Shown: positions 1 to 9,551 of the stretch, piece after piece
Layout of the letters: each line of letters opens with the position of its first letter
Numbering within the stretch: position 1 is the first letter of the stretch
DNA from: Pseudolabrys sp.
GTDB lineage: Bacteria > Pseudomonadota > Alphaproteobacteria > Rhizobiales > Xanthobacteraceae
Length of the DNA: 59,218 nucleotides
Direction of reading: 5' to 3'
NCBI GenBank assembly: GCA_019689975.1
Contig: JADGGK010000011.1
Coordinates: 1 to 59,218 of the forward strand
Program-made: the position numbers and the translations under genes
Notes under the pieces: model-generated
Told to the model about the DNA's origin: nothing
The model's database searches: none
What the model saw: the letters and a program-made list of their open reading frames with translations, nothing else

Positions 1-185
1 CTAGCGGACGGCCGGCGGATGGCGGCGCCGGTTTTCGTCAGAAGTGCGTGCTGAGCAAGATCCCCGGCAGGCGCCGCGATCGGGCCGCACGGGCGAAAAT
101 TTTTCCAGGCTGCTTTTTGCGCGCGGGCGGCTCGAAGGTCGAAAATTGTTGGAAACGCGACACGACTATGCGCCGCCGCGGCCAG

Positions 186-374
186 TCACCCGAGCCCGGT
201 CGCGATCGGCGCGAGCATGCCCGACACCGTAGCGCCGATGGCCGCAACTACCGCGACCAGAACGGCCGCGATGCCGCTGGCAATGAGCGCATATTCGATG
301 GCCGTGGTTCCGGCACGGGCCGCGATGAAGCATTTGAGCGAATCGACCGCTGAAGTGAAGCGCATGGGCTGCAT
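186..374 (-). CDS. Flp/Fap-type pilin (type IVb pilin subunit)
   Basis: A 62-residue protein with the layout of Flp pilins: a short basic leader, then a G22-T23 processing site followed by TTAIEYALIA, with Glu27 at mature position +5, as prepilin peptidases and pilus assembly require. A single hydrophobic helix spans about residues 27-50. Flp subunits are processed by a CpaA/TadV-type peptidase at the inner membrane and build tight-adherence (Tad) pili. No cpa/tad assembly genes are in view, so this is either an isolated pilin gene or the edge of a locus outside the window. A second ATG three codons in could also be the start. Confidence rests on the motif and size. Confidence 0.85.
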   Translation of the reverse strand: MQPMRFTSAVDSLKCFIAARAGTTAIEYALIASGIAAVLVAVVAAIGATVSGMLAPIATGLG

Positions 375-401
375 CCTACTGGCATCGGTTTCTGATCGGT
401 A

Positions 402-803
402 TCACAGCAACGCAACCAGATGAGCAATCAGGGGAACGTCGGCGGGTGGCATGTCATAATCCCGCAACCGGTTCGGCCTCACCCAGGCGAGCTGCTGCCC
501 CTCCATCGCGCTGATAATCCCTTCCCAGCGGCGGCACACATAGAGCGGCATGAGCAGATGAAAGTCATGATACGCATGACTCGCGAAGGTGAGGGGCGCG
601 AGGCAGGCTTCGTCGACGGCAATTCCCAACTCCTCCCTAAGTTCACGTATCAGCGTCTGCTCGGGCCGTTCGCCATCCTTGACCTTGCCGCCCGGAAACT
701 CCCACAAGCCCTCCATCGGCTTGCCCGGGGGACGTCGGGCGAGGAGCACGCGTCCGTCCGGATCAATGAGCGCGCAGGCCGCGACAAGAACAAGTTTGTT
801 CAC
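402..803 (-). CDS. mutT: MutT-type Nudix hydrolase (8-oxo-dGTP diphosphatase)
   Basis: A 133-residue protein, the usual MutT size. The Nudix box G-x5-E-x7-REUxEExGU is complete at residues 39-61 (G39, E45, R53, E54, E57, E58, G60). MutT removes oxidised dGTP from the nucleotide pool to prevent A:T to C:G transversions. The N-terminal VLVAACALI strand and LLARRPPGKPMEGLWEFPGG segment are typical of the MutT/CTP pyrophosphohydrolase branch. It lies 96 bp downstream of argJ on the same strand, an arrangement I recall from other Hyphomicrobiales. Substrate choice within the Nudix family cannot be proved from sequence. Confidence 0.9.
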   Translation of the reverse strand: MNKLVLVAACALIDPDGRVLLARRPPGKPMEGLWEFPGGKVKDGERPEQTLIRELREELGIAVDEACLAPLTFASHAYHDFHLLMPLYVCRRWEGIISAMEGQQLAWVRPNRLRDYDMPPADVPLIAHLVALL

Positions 804-899
804 AGCTTTTCTGTTCTCAAACGATATGAGCCGGCTGGTTAAGAGGTCTTCAAACGTCCGGCGACGAGGCCGTCTCTTCGTCGGCCGGTTAACACGGTC

Positions 900-2132
900 T
901 TAAGATCGGTAATCGCCGTTGATGGTCACGTATTCCTTGGTGAGGTCGCAAGTAAGAATGCGATCCCGCCCTTTGCCGAGTCCGAGCGCGACCTTGAGGG
1001 CGATTTCCGGCTTCCGCATTACCGCAGTGACCCGCGCTTCGTCATAATTCGGGTCGCGTTCCCCCCTGTGGGCGACCCGGACATCGCCGAACCAGATCGA
1101 CAGTTTGTCGCGGTCGGCCGGCTCGCCGGCCTTGCCCACGGCCATGACCACGCGACCCCAATTGGCGTCCTCGCCCGCGATCGCGGTCTTCACGAGCGGT
1201 GAATTGGCAATCGACAGCGCGATGCGCCGAGCGGACGCTCTCGAAACCGCGCCTTCGACCGTGACCTCGACTAGCTTGCGCGCGCCCTCGCCATCGCGCA
1301 CCACGAGTTCGGCAAGGCGCGCAACGACTTGCCGGAGGGCCCATCTGAACGATCGAAGGCGCGGGTCCGCGGCCTTGGCGATGCGCGGAGCACCGCTCTT
1401 GCCCGTGGCAAACAGCATCAACGTATCGGACGTCGACGTATCGCCATCCACCGTGATCGCGTTGAACGTATCGGCAACGCTATCCTTCAGCATCGCATGC
1501 AGCGCCGGTGCCGCGATCGCGGCGTCGGTGAAGACGAAGGAAAGCAGGGTAGCCATATCGGGGGCGATCATGCCGGCGCCTTTGGCAATGCCGTTGATGA
1601 CGACATTCGTCCCGCCGATGACGGCGCGCGCCGTCGCCACCTTCGGAAAGGTATCCGTGGTCATGATGGCTTGCGCGGCTTCGAGGAATCGGCCCGGTGC
1701 GGCACACGCCCTCAGGTCGTCCATCACCGCGGCGAATTTGCCGACATCGAGCGGTTCGCCGATGACGCCGGTGGAGGCGAGAAACACCTCGTCAGGTTTG
1801 CATCCGGCCGCCTTTGCGGCAAGCGCGGCGGTGAGACGCGTGGCCGTGCGACCCTTCCTTCCGGTGAACGCGTTGGCGTTGCCTGCGTTGACCAGCAACG
1901 CGCGCGCCTTGCCATATTTGATCCTCGCGCGACACCATTCGACTGGTGCCGAGGGGCATTTTGAACGGGTGAAGACGCCCGCGGCCGTCGTGCCTTCATC
2001 AAACAAGGCGAGCAGGACGTCGGTGCGTCCGGTATAGCGAATGCCGGCCGCAGCGGTTGCCATGCGGATACCGGCGATCGGCGGCAGGTCGGGAATATGC
2101 TTGGGAGCAAGGGGGGATATGACGGCGGACAT
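900..2132 (-). CDS. argJ: Bifunctional glutamate N-acetyltransferase / amino-acid N-acetyltransferase ArgJ
   Basis: ArgJ transfers the acetyl group of N-acetylornithine to glutamate in the cyclic arginine pathway; many versions also make N-acetylglutamate from acetyl-CoA. The protein autocleaves into alpha and beta chains. The cleavage motif is present as [14 protein letters not shown] at residues 184-197, with the Ala194-Thr195 bond and Thr195 as nucleophile. [11 protein letters not shown] (81-91) is the conserved N-terminal block. I chose the ATG at 2132 (410 residues, family length about 405-415) because the 18 residues upstream in the open frame are not family-like; no strong ribosome site is visible. 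It precedes mutT on the same strand. Confidence 0.95.
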   Translation of the reverse strand: MSAVISPLAPKHIPDLPPIAGIRMATAAAGIRYTGRTDVLLALFDEGTTAAGVFTRSKCPSAPVEWCRARIKYGKARALLVNAGNANAFTGRKGRTATRLTAALAAKAAGCKPDEVFLASTGVIGEPLDVGKFAAVMDDLRACAAPGRFLEAAQAIMTTDTFPKVATARAVIGGTNVVINGIAKGAGMIAPDMATLLSFVFTDAAIAAPALHAMLKDSVADTFNAITVDGDTSTSDTLMLFATGKSGAPRIAKAADPRLRSFRWALRQVVARLAELVVRDGEGARKLVEVTVEGAVSRASARRIALSIANSPLVKTAIAGEDANWGRVVMAVGKAGEPADRDKLSIWFGDVRVAHRGERDPNYDEARVTAVMRKPEIALKVALGLGKGRDRILTCDLTKEYVTINGDYRS

Positions 2133-2247
2133 CGGCGCAGGTCTCGCGGCGCAAGCGCGGGTGGGTGTCTCCAACGGGGCGAACACTTAAAAGAGGGGAT
2201 AAGCCGACACAAGGCCAGCCTCGACCGTGCGCCTTGGCCGCTCGCAC

Positions 2248-3159
2248 CTATTGTTTGTCGGGCGCGGCGGGTGGTGTCTCCGGCTCGGTCTTATAGAATT
2301 TTTCGATTTTGGCCTCGGAACGAAGTTTCTGCACAAGTTCGGCCTGCGCACGACGCGTCACGAAGTTTTCGATCTGTCCCTTTACTTCGTCGAACGTAGG
2401 CGGCGCCTTGATGCGGGAATCCTCGAGCTTGATGACATGCCAACCGAATTGCGTCTTCACCGGGCCAGAAATTTCTCCCGGCTTGAGCTTGAAAGCCGCT
2501 TCCGCGAACTCAGGCACCATCTGTTCCTTGGTGAAATAGCCGAGATCACCGCCATTGGCCTTGCCCGAGGGGTCCTCGGTCGTTTCCTTTGCAAGCGTCT
2601 CGAAATTCTCCCCTTTTCGCAACCGGGCGATGATCGCCTTGATCTTCTCCTCGGCCTCCTTGCTTCCCTTTTCGTCCCCGGGCGCGGCACGAATCAGGAT
2701 ATGACGGGCGCGCACCTCGCGTTCTTCCCCCATCTGTTTGACCGCATCGTCATAGACCTTGTGCATTGCCGCGTCGGTGAGTGCCTCCCGGCCGACCGAT
2801 TGCAGTAACTCCGCCATCAACAGTTTTTTGCGGGCGATATCGAGGTGCTTCTTGAAGCTTTTGCTGTCGGCGAACTTCTTGTCCTCTGCCGCCTTCGACA
2901 CCAGGATCATGTCGGCCATAAATTGTACCAAATAGTCTTTTCTTGCCTCGGGTGTCATGGGTGGAAGCTGGCCGGCCTCCTCCTCGGCGATCGTCAGGTC
3001 GCTTTCGTGAATCTCGACACCGTTGACCTTCGCTACGAGCGGGTCCCGGTCTTGTGCGGGCGCGACACCGGCGGCCGCTGAGGAGAAAGCCAATATGAGG
3101 GCGAATAGACCGGCGCGGCGCGGCAACGTCTGCGATCCGGGGGAAATGGCGTATGTCAT
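2248..3159 (-). CDS. Periplasmic parvulin-type peptidyl-prolyl isomerase (PpiC/SurA-like)
   Basis: A 304-residue exported foldase. Residues 1-36 form a signal peptide ending near APAQ. A SurA-like N-terminal chaperone segment follows, then a rotamase domain at about 149-245 (ARHILI, GGDLGYFTKEQMVPEFAEAAF, TQFGWHVIKL). The tail is lysine-rich. Its role would be folding secreted or outer-membrane proteins in the periplasm. The frame is open upstream to 3288, but the ATG at 3159 is preceded by AAGGA with a 7-nt gap and begins the signal peptide, so it is the likely start. It is divergent from secA, which fits a function in protein export. Confidence 0.9.
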   Translation of the reverse strand: MTYAISPGSQTLPRRAGLFALILAFSSAAAGVAPAQDRDPLVAKVNGVEIHESDLTIAEEEAGQLPPMTPEARKDYLVQFMADMILVSKAAEDKKFADSKSFKKHLDIARKKLLMAELLQSVGREALTDAAMHKVYDDAVKQMGEEREVRARHILIRAAPGDEKGSKEAEEKIKAIIARLRKGENFETLAKETTEDPSGKANGGDLGYFTKEQMVPEFAEAAFKLKPGEISGPVKTQFGWHVIKLEDSRIKAPPTFDEVKGQIENFVTRRAQAELVQKLRSEAKIEKFYKTEPETPPAAPDKQ

Positions 3160-3166
3160 GAGAATG

Positions 3167-3171
3167 TCCTT
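3167..3171 (-). promoter_or_regulatory. Ribosome binding site deciding the parvulin start
   Basis: AAGGA on the minus strand, 7 nt before the ATG at 3159. It supports starting the parvulin at the signal peptide rather than at the upstream end of the open frame. Confidence 0.6.
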
Positions 3172-3307
3172 GGACCGGGAAAGACCGCGTCTGGCGCGGA
3201 TCATAACGCTCTTGTCACCCGACAACCATGGCTTTGCAATGGCCCGCCCATGGCGAGGGGCCGAATCCGCTTCGTCGCCACGCGACAATGGGTTCTGCCG
3301 CGGCCGA

Positions 3308-3336
3308 TTGACAAGACTTCGACCCCCTCCTATGTG
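3308..3336 (+). promoter_or_regulatory. Putative sigma-70 promoter for secA
   Basis: TTGACA at 3308-3313 and TATGTG at 3331-3336, separated by 17 nt. This is close to the housekeeping consensus, on the secA strand, and would give a leader of about 150 nt. No SecM-like arrest peptide was recognised in the leader. Confidence 0.5.
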
Positions 3337-3496
3337 TCACGGAAACGCCGGCCAATCCGTATTTTGCGTCGAATCTGCCCGAAAAGTGCCGCATTCCAAA
3401 GCACCGGAAGCTTCTTAAATCCGACGGCGGCGCCGTGTTAAACCAAATAAACATGCTGGATAAGAACGCCGCGGCCATAACTCGGGAGCTTCCGCG

Positions 3497-6307
3497 ATGA
3501 TCGGCGCCGTTGCCCGCAAGCTGTTCGGTTCCGCCAACGAACGGCGGATTCGTAGCTATCAGCCTCGCGTTGCCGCCATCAACGCGCTTGAGCCCGAATT
3601 GAGCGCGCTGTCGGACGACGCGCTCAAGGCGCGCACCGCCATGTTCAAGCAGCAAATCGCCGAAGGCGCCGCGCTTGACGACCTGCTGGTGCCGGCTTTC
3701 GCCACCGTGCGTGAGGCCGCCAAACGCACCATCGGCCAGCGTCATTTCGACGTCCAGCTCATCGGCGGCATGATCCTGCACGAAGGCAAGATCGCCGAGA
3801 TGAAGACCGGCGAAGGCAAGACGCTGGTCGCTACGCTGCCGGTCTATCTGAATGCGTTGACCGGCCGCGGCGTCCACGTCGTCACGGTGAATGACTATCT
3901 TGCCAAGCGCGATGCCGAATGGATGGGGCAAATCTATCGCTTCCTCGGGCTCACCGTCGGCGTTATCGTGCATGGCCTCGATGACGAGCAGCGCCGGGCG
4001 GCTTACGACTGCGACGTGACCTACGGAACCAACAACGAGCTCGGTTTCGATTATCTGCGCGATAACATGAAATACCGCTTGGAGGACATGGTCCAACGCG
4101 GTCACATCTATGCCATCGTGGACGAGGTGGATTCGATCCTAATCGATGAGGCGCGGACGCCGCTCATCATATCGGGTCCGCTCGACGATCGTTCGGATTT
4201 TTACAATACTATCGACGCATTCATTCCCAAGCTCGACAAGGGTGACTACGAAGTCGACGAGAAACAACGCACCGTCACTTTGACCGAGGCGGGCATGGAG
4301 AAAATGGAGCAGATGCTGCGCAACGCCAATCTGCTCAAGGCTCCCTCGCTTTACGACATCGAGAACGTTTCCGTCGTCCATCACGTCAATCAGGCACTGC
4401 GTGCGCACAAACTTTTCCATCGCGACAAGGATTACATTGTTCGCAACGGCGAGGTCGTCATCATCGATGAGTTCACCGGCCGCATGATGCCTGGTCGCCG
4501 CTATTCCGAAGGTCTGCACCAGGCGCTCGAGGCCAAAGAACATCAGCAGATCCAGCCGGAGAATCAGACACTCGCCTCGATAACCTTCCAAAACTATTTT
4601 CGCATGTATGAAAAACTCGCCGGCATGACCGGAACGGCAATGACGGAAGCGGACGAGTTCATGGACATATATGGGCTCGAGGTTCTGGAAGTGCCGACCA
4701 ATATGCCGATGATTCGTGTTGACGAAGACGACGAGGTTTATCGCACGGCGGCGGAGAAATATCGTGCCATTCTTGCGTTGATCGAAGATTGCAAGGAACG
4801 CGGTCAGCCGGTGTTGGTTGGCACGACGTCAATCGAAAAATCCGAACAGCTTGCCGAGATGCTGCGCAAGCAGGGTTGGGAGCAGCACGATTTTTCTGAT
4901 CCGAACGCTTTTGCCGCGCTTTATTCCGGCGACAATTCGTCCAAGGCCAAGGTGTTCGCGATCCTCAACGCGCGCTACCATGAGCAAGAAGCCTATATCG
5001 TCGCGCAGGCCGGCGTGCCCGGCGCCGTCACGATTGCCACCAATATGGCCGGTCGCGGCACCGATATTCAGCTCGGCGGTAATGCCGATATGCGCATCCG
5101 GCAGGAACTCGCCGGGGTCGAAGGCGAAGAACGCGACAGGCGCGTCGCCGAGATCCGCGCGCAGGTCGCGCGACTCAAGGAGAAGGCATTGGCCGCGGGA
5201 GGGCTCTACGTGCTCGGTACCGAGCGTCACGAAAGCCGACGCATCGACAACCAGCTTCGCGGCCGTTCAGGTCGGCAGGGTGACCCGGGGCGATCGAAAT
5301 TCTTCCTTTCCCTTGAAGATGACCTGATGCGCATCTTCGGCTCGGACAAGCTGGACGGCATGCTGAAGAAGCTTGGTCTCAAAGAGAACGAGGCGATCGT
5401 TCATCCTTGGATCAACAAGGCATTGGAAAAGGCGCAGCAGAAGGTCGAAGCGCGCAACTTCGATATTCGTAAGAACCTGCTCAAATTCGACGACGTCATG
5501 AATGACCAGCGGAAGGTCATTTTTGAACAGCGGCTCGAATTGATGCGCGAGGAGGCGGTGGACGAGACCATCGCCGACATGCGGCATTCTGTGATCGACG
5601 ATCTGGTCGGCAAGCATATTCCGGAGAATGCCTATCCCGAGCAGTGGGACACGGCGGGTCTCGAGCAGGCCGTGCGCGGCGTGCTCGCGCTCGATGTACC
5701 GATTTCGGAGTGGGCGAAGGAAGAAGGTATTGCCGACGACGAGGTAAGGGAGCGGCTCAAACGTCGCGCCGACGAGTGGATGGCAGCGAAGGTGGCCAAA
5801 TGGGGCCCCGACGTCATGCGCTATGTTGAGAAGTCGATCTTGTTGCAGACGCTCGATCATCTGTGGCGCGAGCATCTGGTTATGCTTGAGCATCTGCGCC
5901 AAGTGATCGGTTTGCGCGGCTACGGTCAGCGCGATCCGCTCAACGAATACAAAGCAGAGGCATTTGCGTTGTTCGAAAACATGGTGGCGCACCTCCGCGA
6001 GGCGGTCACCGGTCAATTGATGCGCGTCGAGATCGTGCAGCAGCCGCCCGTCGAACCGGCCGATAATCTGCCCTACATGGAGCCGCACAAGGTGGATCCG
6101 GCCACCGGAGAGGACGAGATGGCGCTCGCGGCGGCGCCGCTTGCGCCCTCGCTCGCTGCCGGCGGGGTCAACCCGCAGACCTCCCGTCAATCATCGGGCA
6201 CGCGCAATCCCAGCGACCCCGCAAGCTGGGGCAAGGTGGGCCGCAACCAGCCCTGTCCTTGCGGTTCCGGCAAGAAATACAAGCACTGCCACGGCAAATA
6301 CGCGTAA
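3497..6307 (+). CDS. secA: Preprotein translocase ATPase SecA
   Basis: SecA is the motor that pushes unfolded preproteins through SecYEG. The protein is full length (936 residues; family about 850-950). Walker A MKTGEGKT is at 102-109, the Walker B/DEAD-like IVDEVD at 207-212 is followed by the [13 protein letters not shown] block, and GTDIQLGG and [10 protein letters not shown] motifs of the second ATPase fold follow. The preprotein-binding and helical scaffold regions are intact. The C-terminal zinc motif has Cys920, Cys922, Cys931 and His932, the site used to bind SecB and phospholipid. GGGAGC lies upstream of the ATG. The next gene is convergent, so secA is probably monocistronic. Confidence 0.98.
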   Translation: MIGAVARKLFGSANERRIRSYQPRVAAINALEPELSALSDDALKARTAMFKQQIAEGAALDDLLVPAFATVREAAKRTIGQRHFDVQLIGGMILHEGKIAEMKTGEGKTLVATLPVYLNALTGRGVHVVTVNDYLAKRDAEWMGQIYRFLGLTVGVIVHGLDDEQRRAAYDCDVTYGTNNELGFDYLRDNMKYRLEDMVQRGHIYAIVDEVDSILIDEARTPLIISGPLDDRSDFYNTIDAFIPKLDKGDYEVDEKQRTVTLTEAGMEKMEQMLRNANLLKAPSLYDIENVSVVHHVNQALRAHKLFHRDKDYIVRNGEVVIIDEFTGRMMPGRRYSEGLHQALEAKEHQQIQPENQTLASITFQNYFRMYEKLAGMTGTAMTEADEFMDIYGLEVLEVPTNMPMIRVDEDDEVYRTAAEKYRAILALIEDCKERGQPVLVGTTSIEKSEQLAEMLRKQGWEQHDFSDPNAFAALYSGDNSSKAKVFAILNARYHEQEAYIVAQAGVPGAVTIATNMAGRGTDIQLGGNADMRIRQELAGVEGEERDRRVAEIRAQVARLKEKALAAGGLYVLGTERHESRRIDNQLRGRSGRQGDPGRSKFFLSLEDDLMRIFGSDKLDGMLKKLGLKENEAIVHPWINKALEKAQQKVEARNFDIRKNLLKFDDVMNDQRKVIFEQRLELMREEAVDETIADMRHSVIDDLVGKHIPENAYPEQWDTAGLEQAVRGVLALDVPISEWAKEEGIADDEVRERLKRRADEWMAAKVAKWGPDVMRYVEKSILLQTLDHLWREHLVMLEHLRQVIGLRGYGQRDPLNEYKAEAFALFENMVAHLREAVTGQLMRVEIVQQPPVEPADNLPYMEPHKVDPATGEDEMALAAAPLAPSLAAGGVNPQTSRQSSGTRNPSDPASWGKVGRNQPCPCGSGKKYKHCHGKYA

Positions 6308-6533
6308 CGCCGCAACCTGCCGGCCGTACCCGATACCGTCCATTCCGGCTGCACGGCCGCGGATTGATTCTCTGCATATTTCCGCAAGTGCGGAGTTGGG
6401 TTGGGCGTGAGTGGCGCAAGCGCTCGCGCTATAGGAATGGCCGCGATGCCCTGATTGCAGATCGCTTCGACGCGTCGGCGCTGCAAAAGCCGGAGTCGGC
6501 AAGAACGGGGCGTAGGGACAGAATTCGCGCGAT

Positions 6534-8045
6534 TCAGCGCAGCGCCGACCAGCGGGCATCAAACGAACCCGCGGGCACGACCGGCTGAGCGCCGGGGAGG
6601 GTATCGAAAGACGGTCGTGACGCGGAATAGGCGGTATGGAGTTCTGCCGGCTTGTCCTCGTTTTCGGCCGGCTTTGCCTGTGACGGCTGGGCCGGATGGG
6701 AAACGGCAGGCGCCGGTCGTGACGCGTTCTTCGCCAACCGCGGCTCGCTCTTGGGAGGCAACGGCGTCGAAACGCCGGCGGCGCGGCTGGGTACGGATTG
6801 CTTTGGCTTGACCAAGCGGTCGTCGGCCGCGACCGAGGGCTCCGCCGCAGCCGGCGGGCCCGAGTGCTTATCGAGCGAGCGGCTCGCCGTTGCGGTGCCC
6901 TGCGGCGCGACGCGATTTGCCTTCGGCAGCGGCGCAGGCGGAGGCATCGGCACGCTCGTGGTTGCGGCGGCATCGGCCGTCGACGCGTCTCTCGCTTCCA
7001 TCAACTTGGAAGCGCCGGGCGGATTGGGCACATGTGGCAAGGCGCCCGGTACTGCACCGATCCCGGCCACCTGATATGTGCGGCCGTCATTGTCGAACAC
7101 GTTGTACGAAGCCAGCTTGGCCGCGAACACGGGGTTCATGCCGCCGTCAATCCCGGTGCGCGGTGGCACGGTCTCAACGCCGCGCGCGATGTAATTCGCC
7201 ATCTTCACCTGCTCGTCACGGCGATGATCGAGAATGGCATCAGCGACTGCAGGATCAAGCCGATAGGCCGGACATTTGCCGATAGGATTGAACGTCAGCG
7301 GCTTGGTGGCGTTTTCCGGTGCCACGGCATCGAACACATAACGTCTCTCGCATACCGCAACTTTGGGTTCCTGATGCGTGGCTTCAAAATCGTCGTAGCC
7401 TTCCTTCAGCATCTTCCAGAACGCGAAGTTCGGATTATTGCGGTGTCGGGCCATGTTGAGTGCGGTCATACGGAAGGGAAAAGCCTGCAATTGGAATTCC
7501 TTCTGTCCGCCGAAGAAGGCCTCGCGGGCGAGCGCATAGATTTCCTGAATTTGTTCGTCGGTCATCGCATAACAACCGCGCGACGAGCAGTCGCCATGCA
7601 CCATCAGCTCGGAGCCGGTATAGCCGTGCGCGCGGTCATAGGCGTTGGGAAAACCGGTATTGAAGGCCAGATAATAATTGGAGTTTGGGTTCATCTGCGC
7701 AGGAGTGATCGTATAGAAGCCCTCCGGCGCCTGGCGATCCCCCTCGCGTTTCTTCGGACCTAAGTCGCCTGACCAGCGGCAAATCGGATAGGTCTTCAGC
7801 AGTGCGAATTCGCCGTCCCGATTCTTCTTCCAAACCTCAAGTTCAGACTCTTCTTTGAAGATGCGGACAAGGATCGGTGAGCCCTTGTCCATGTTCTTTT
7901 CCGCCATGGTGGCGAGCATCTTCTCGGACAGCGGCGCAAGCGCGCGTCCGTTGGGGGCAAGCTTGTCGGCATCACAGCCGGCAAGCGCAACTGCGGCAAC
8001 CACGGCCGCGAGCGCGGTCAGCGCACGGAATGCGACTTGTATCAA
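6534..8045 (-). CDS. L,D-transpeptidase (YkuD fold, YafK-like) lipoprotein with long Pro/Ala-rich tail
   Basis: A 503-residue cell-wall enzyme. The N-terminal signal ends in the lipobox LAGC with Cys24, so it should be lipid-anchored. The YkuD catalytic motif is HGDCSSRGCYAM, with His150 and nucleophile Cys158, within a domain at about 55-240 resembling YafK. Such enzymes form or cut meso-DAP cross-links in peptidoglycan, or attach or release proteins there. From about residue 330 the sequence becomes rich in Pro, Ala, Ser and Lys, with no recognisable fold; this roughly 170-residue tail may span or bind the wall. It is convergent with secA. The exact reaction (cross-linking, hydrolysis or anchoring) is open. 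Confidence 0.88.
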   Translation of the reverse strand: MIQVAFRALTALAAVVAAVALAGCDADKLAPNGRALAPLSEKMLATMAEKNMDKGSPILVRIFKEESELEVWKKNRDGEFALLKTYPICRWSGDLGPKKREGDRQAPEGFYTITPAQMNPNSNYYLAFNTGFPNAYDRAHGYTGSELMVHGDCSSRGCYAMTDEQIQEIYALAREAFFGGQKEFQLQAFPFRMTALNMARHRNNPNFAFWKMLKEGYDDFEATHQEPKVAVCERRYVFDAVAPENATKPLTFNPIGKCPAYRLDPAVADAILDHRRDEQVKMANYIARGVETVPPRTGIDGGMNPVFAAKLASYNVFDNDGRTYQVAGIGAVPGALPHVPNPPGASKLMEARDASTADAAATTSVPMPPPAPLPKANRVAPQGTATASRSLDKHSGPPAAAEPSVAADDRLVKPKQSVPSRAAGVSTPLPPKSEPRLAKNASRPAPAVSHPAQPSQAKPAENEDKPAELHTAYSASRPSFDTLPGAQPVVPAGSFDARWSALR

Positions 8046-8172
8046 ACGTTACTCCCCGAAGGCAGGTCCCTTCGCCGCTTATCGTTAGCCTTAAGATGTG
8101 GCGGCCGCAAGGCGTTGGCCCCGCCCCGGCGAACGGCCTAAGCCCATGGTGAAACAGGGGTAAATCGCCAGT

Positions 8173-9141
8173 TTAGCCGGAGGCCCAGGTCGGGTTGCGG
8201 CCGATGGCGAGGAATTTCTCGCGCCGTAGCCGGCGCACGGTCTCGCCGTCGAGGGCTCTCAACTCCGCGAAGGCGGCGGCGATGGCTTCGCCGGTGGCCG
8301 CAATCGCCGCCGCCGGGTCGCGGTGGGCGCCGCCGATCGGTTCCGGTATGACGCCGTCGATCACGCCGAAACGCATCATGTCCTGTGCGGTGATCTTCAT
8401 GCTGGTCGCCGCCTCCTGCGCCTTCGCCGTATCGCGCCAAAGGATCGAGGCCGCCCCCTCGGGGGAGATCACGGAATAAATGGCGTGCTCGAGCATCAAC
8501 ACGCGATTGGCGGTCGCGATCGCGATCGCACCCCCCGATCCCCCTTCTCCCAAGATCACCGCGACATTGGGCACGCCGAGGCTTAGCGATACGTCGGTGG
8601 AACGGGCGATGGCCTCTGCTTGGCCCCGTTCCTCCGCGCCTACCCCGGGATAGGCGCCTGCGGTGTCGACCAGCGAAAGCACGGGAATCGAAAAACGATC
8701 GGCCATTTCCATTAGCCGTGCCGCTTTGCGGTAACCCTCGGGCCGCGCCATGCCGAAATTATGACGGATCCGGCTTTCCGTGTCTGAACCCTTCTCGTGG
8801 CCGATGACGCAGATGCTTTCGCCGCGAAAACGGCCGAACCCGCCGACGATCGCCGGGTCTTCACCGAATTTCCGGTCGCCCGCAAGCGGAACGAAGTCGG
8901 TGATCAGGCCGGCGATGTATTCGAGACAATGAGGTCGCTGCGGGTGACGCGCTACTTGCGTCTTTTGCCACGGCGTGAGGTTCGCGTAGAGCTCCTTCAG
9001 TGCAACCGCGGCCTTGACCTTCAGCCGGGAAATCTCTTCGCCGACGGCGAGCGCATCGCCTGCCTCGCCCAACGCGCGCAGTTCGTCGATCTTGGCCTCC
9101 AATTCGGCCACGGGTTTTTCGAAATCGAGGTAGCTGCGCAT
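8173..9141 (-). CDS. accA: Acetyl-CoA carboxylase carboxyltransferase subunit alpha
   Basis: AccA, with AccD, moves carboxyl from carboxybiotin-BCCP to acetyl-CoA, the first step of fatty acid synthesis. The protein is 322 residues from the ATG at 9141 (family about 317-320). It starts with the expected [15 protein letters not shown] helix and contains the HRPH-like [12 protein letters not shown] segment, [21 protein letters not shown] and [11 protein letters not shown], which form the CoA and oxyanion sites. Fifteen extra upstream codons in the open frame are not family-like. In related genomes, as I recall, accA sits next to xerD; here treZ-treY separate them. Confidence 0.96.
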   Translation of the reverse strand: MRSYLDFEKPVAELEAKIDELRALGEAGDALAVGEEISRLKVKAAVALKELYANLTPWQKTQVARHPQRPHCLEYIAGLITDFVPLAGDRKFGEDPAIVGGFGRFRGESICVIGHEKGSDTESRIRHNFGMARPEGYRKAARLMEMADRFSIPVLSLVDTAGAYPGVGAEERGQAEAIARSTDVSLSLGVPNVAVILGEGGSGGAIAIATANRVLMLEHAIYSVISPEGAASILWRDTAKAQEAATSMKITAQDMMRFGVIDGVIPEPIGGAHRDPAAAIAATGEAIAAAFAELRALDGETVRRLRREKFLAIGRNPTWASG

Positions 9142-9551
9142 GGGTGTCTCTGCCGATCGGCGCCGAGCGGAAATACCGAGGGACATTACGACCGCAACTG
9201 GCCTTGACCCTTACCATAAGTCAAGAAAGCGGCCGGATCGGCCGGCAATTCGCTTTGCGTGTCGTTGCCTCTTGCCGAGGGGCGCAGGCCGCGCGGCGCC
9301 GGCCGCGACGGCCGCACCGTGCCCTCTCCCTGGGCCACCCGACCGGCACGGAAAATCCGCAGGGCCTGCGGAACCGGTCCTGCGTGCGATCCGTTTTCCG
9401 CCTCGGAAATGCCTCGAGCAGGATGGCACAGGCGGTCGGTTACCGACCACGCGGAAATTTCTGCCCGCCGTACCCTAACAGGCGCTGCGGACCGCGAGCG
9501 GACCGTTGTCGACAGACGGTCTTTCGCTCCGGCTGGCCGCGTAAACGAGCC
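9142..9551. other. 410-bp divergent intergenic region between accA and treZ
   Basis: No convincing gene is visible here, although the treZ frame stays open through it; that stretch is rich in Arg, Pro and Gly and resembles no trehalohydrolase N-terminus. It must hold the promoters for accA (minus) and treZY (plus). I saw no strong consensus promoter and no clear palindromic operator. Confidence 0.5.

Noticed and set aside
5267-6190. Long minus-strand frame inside secA
   Set aside because: It is an antisense shadow of a strongly conserved gene; GC-rich codon bias explains its length.
9144-9551. N-terminal extension of TreZ by 136 residues
   Set aside because: The frame is open but the residues are Arg/Pro/Gly-rich and unlike any trehalohydrolase; family length is reached from the ATG at 9552.
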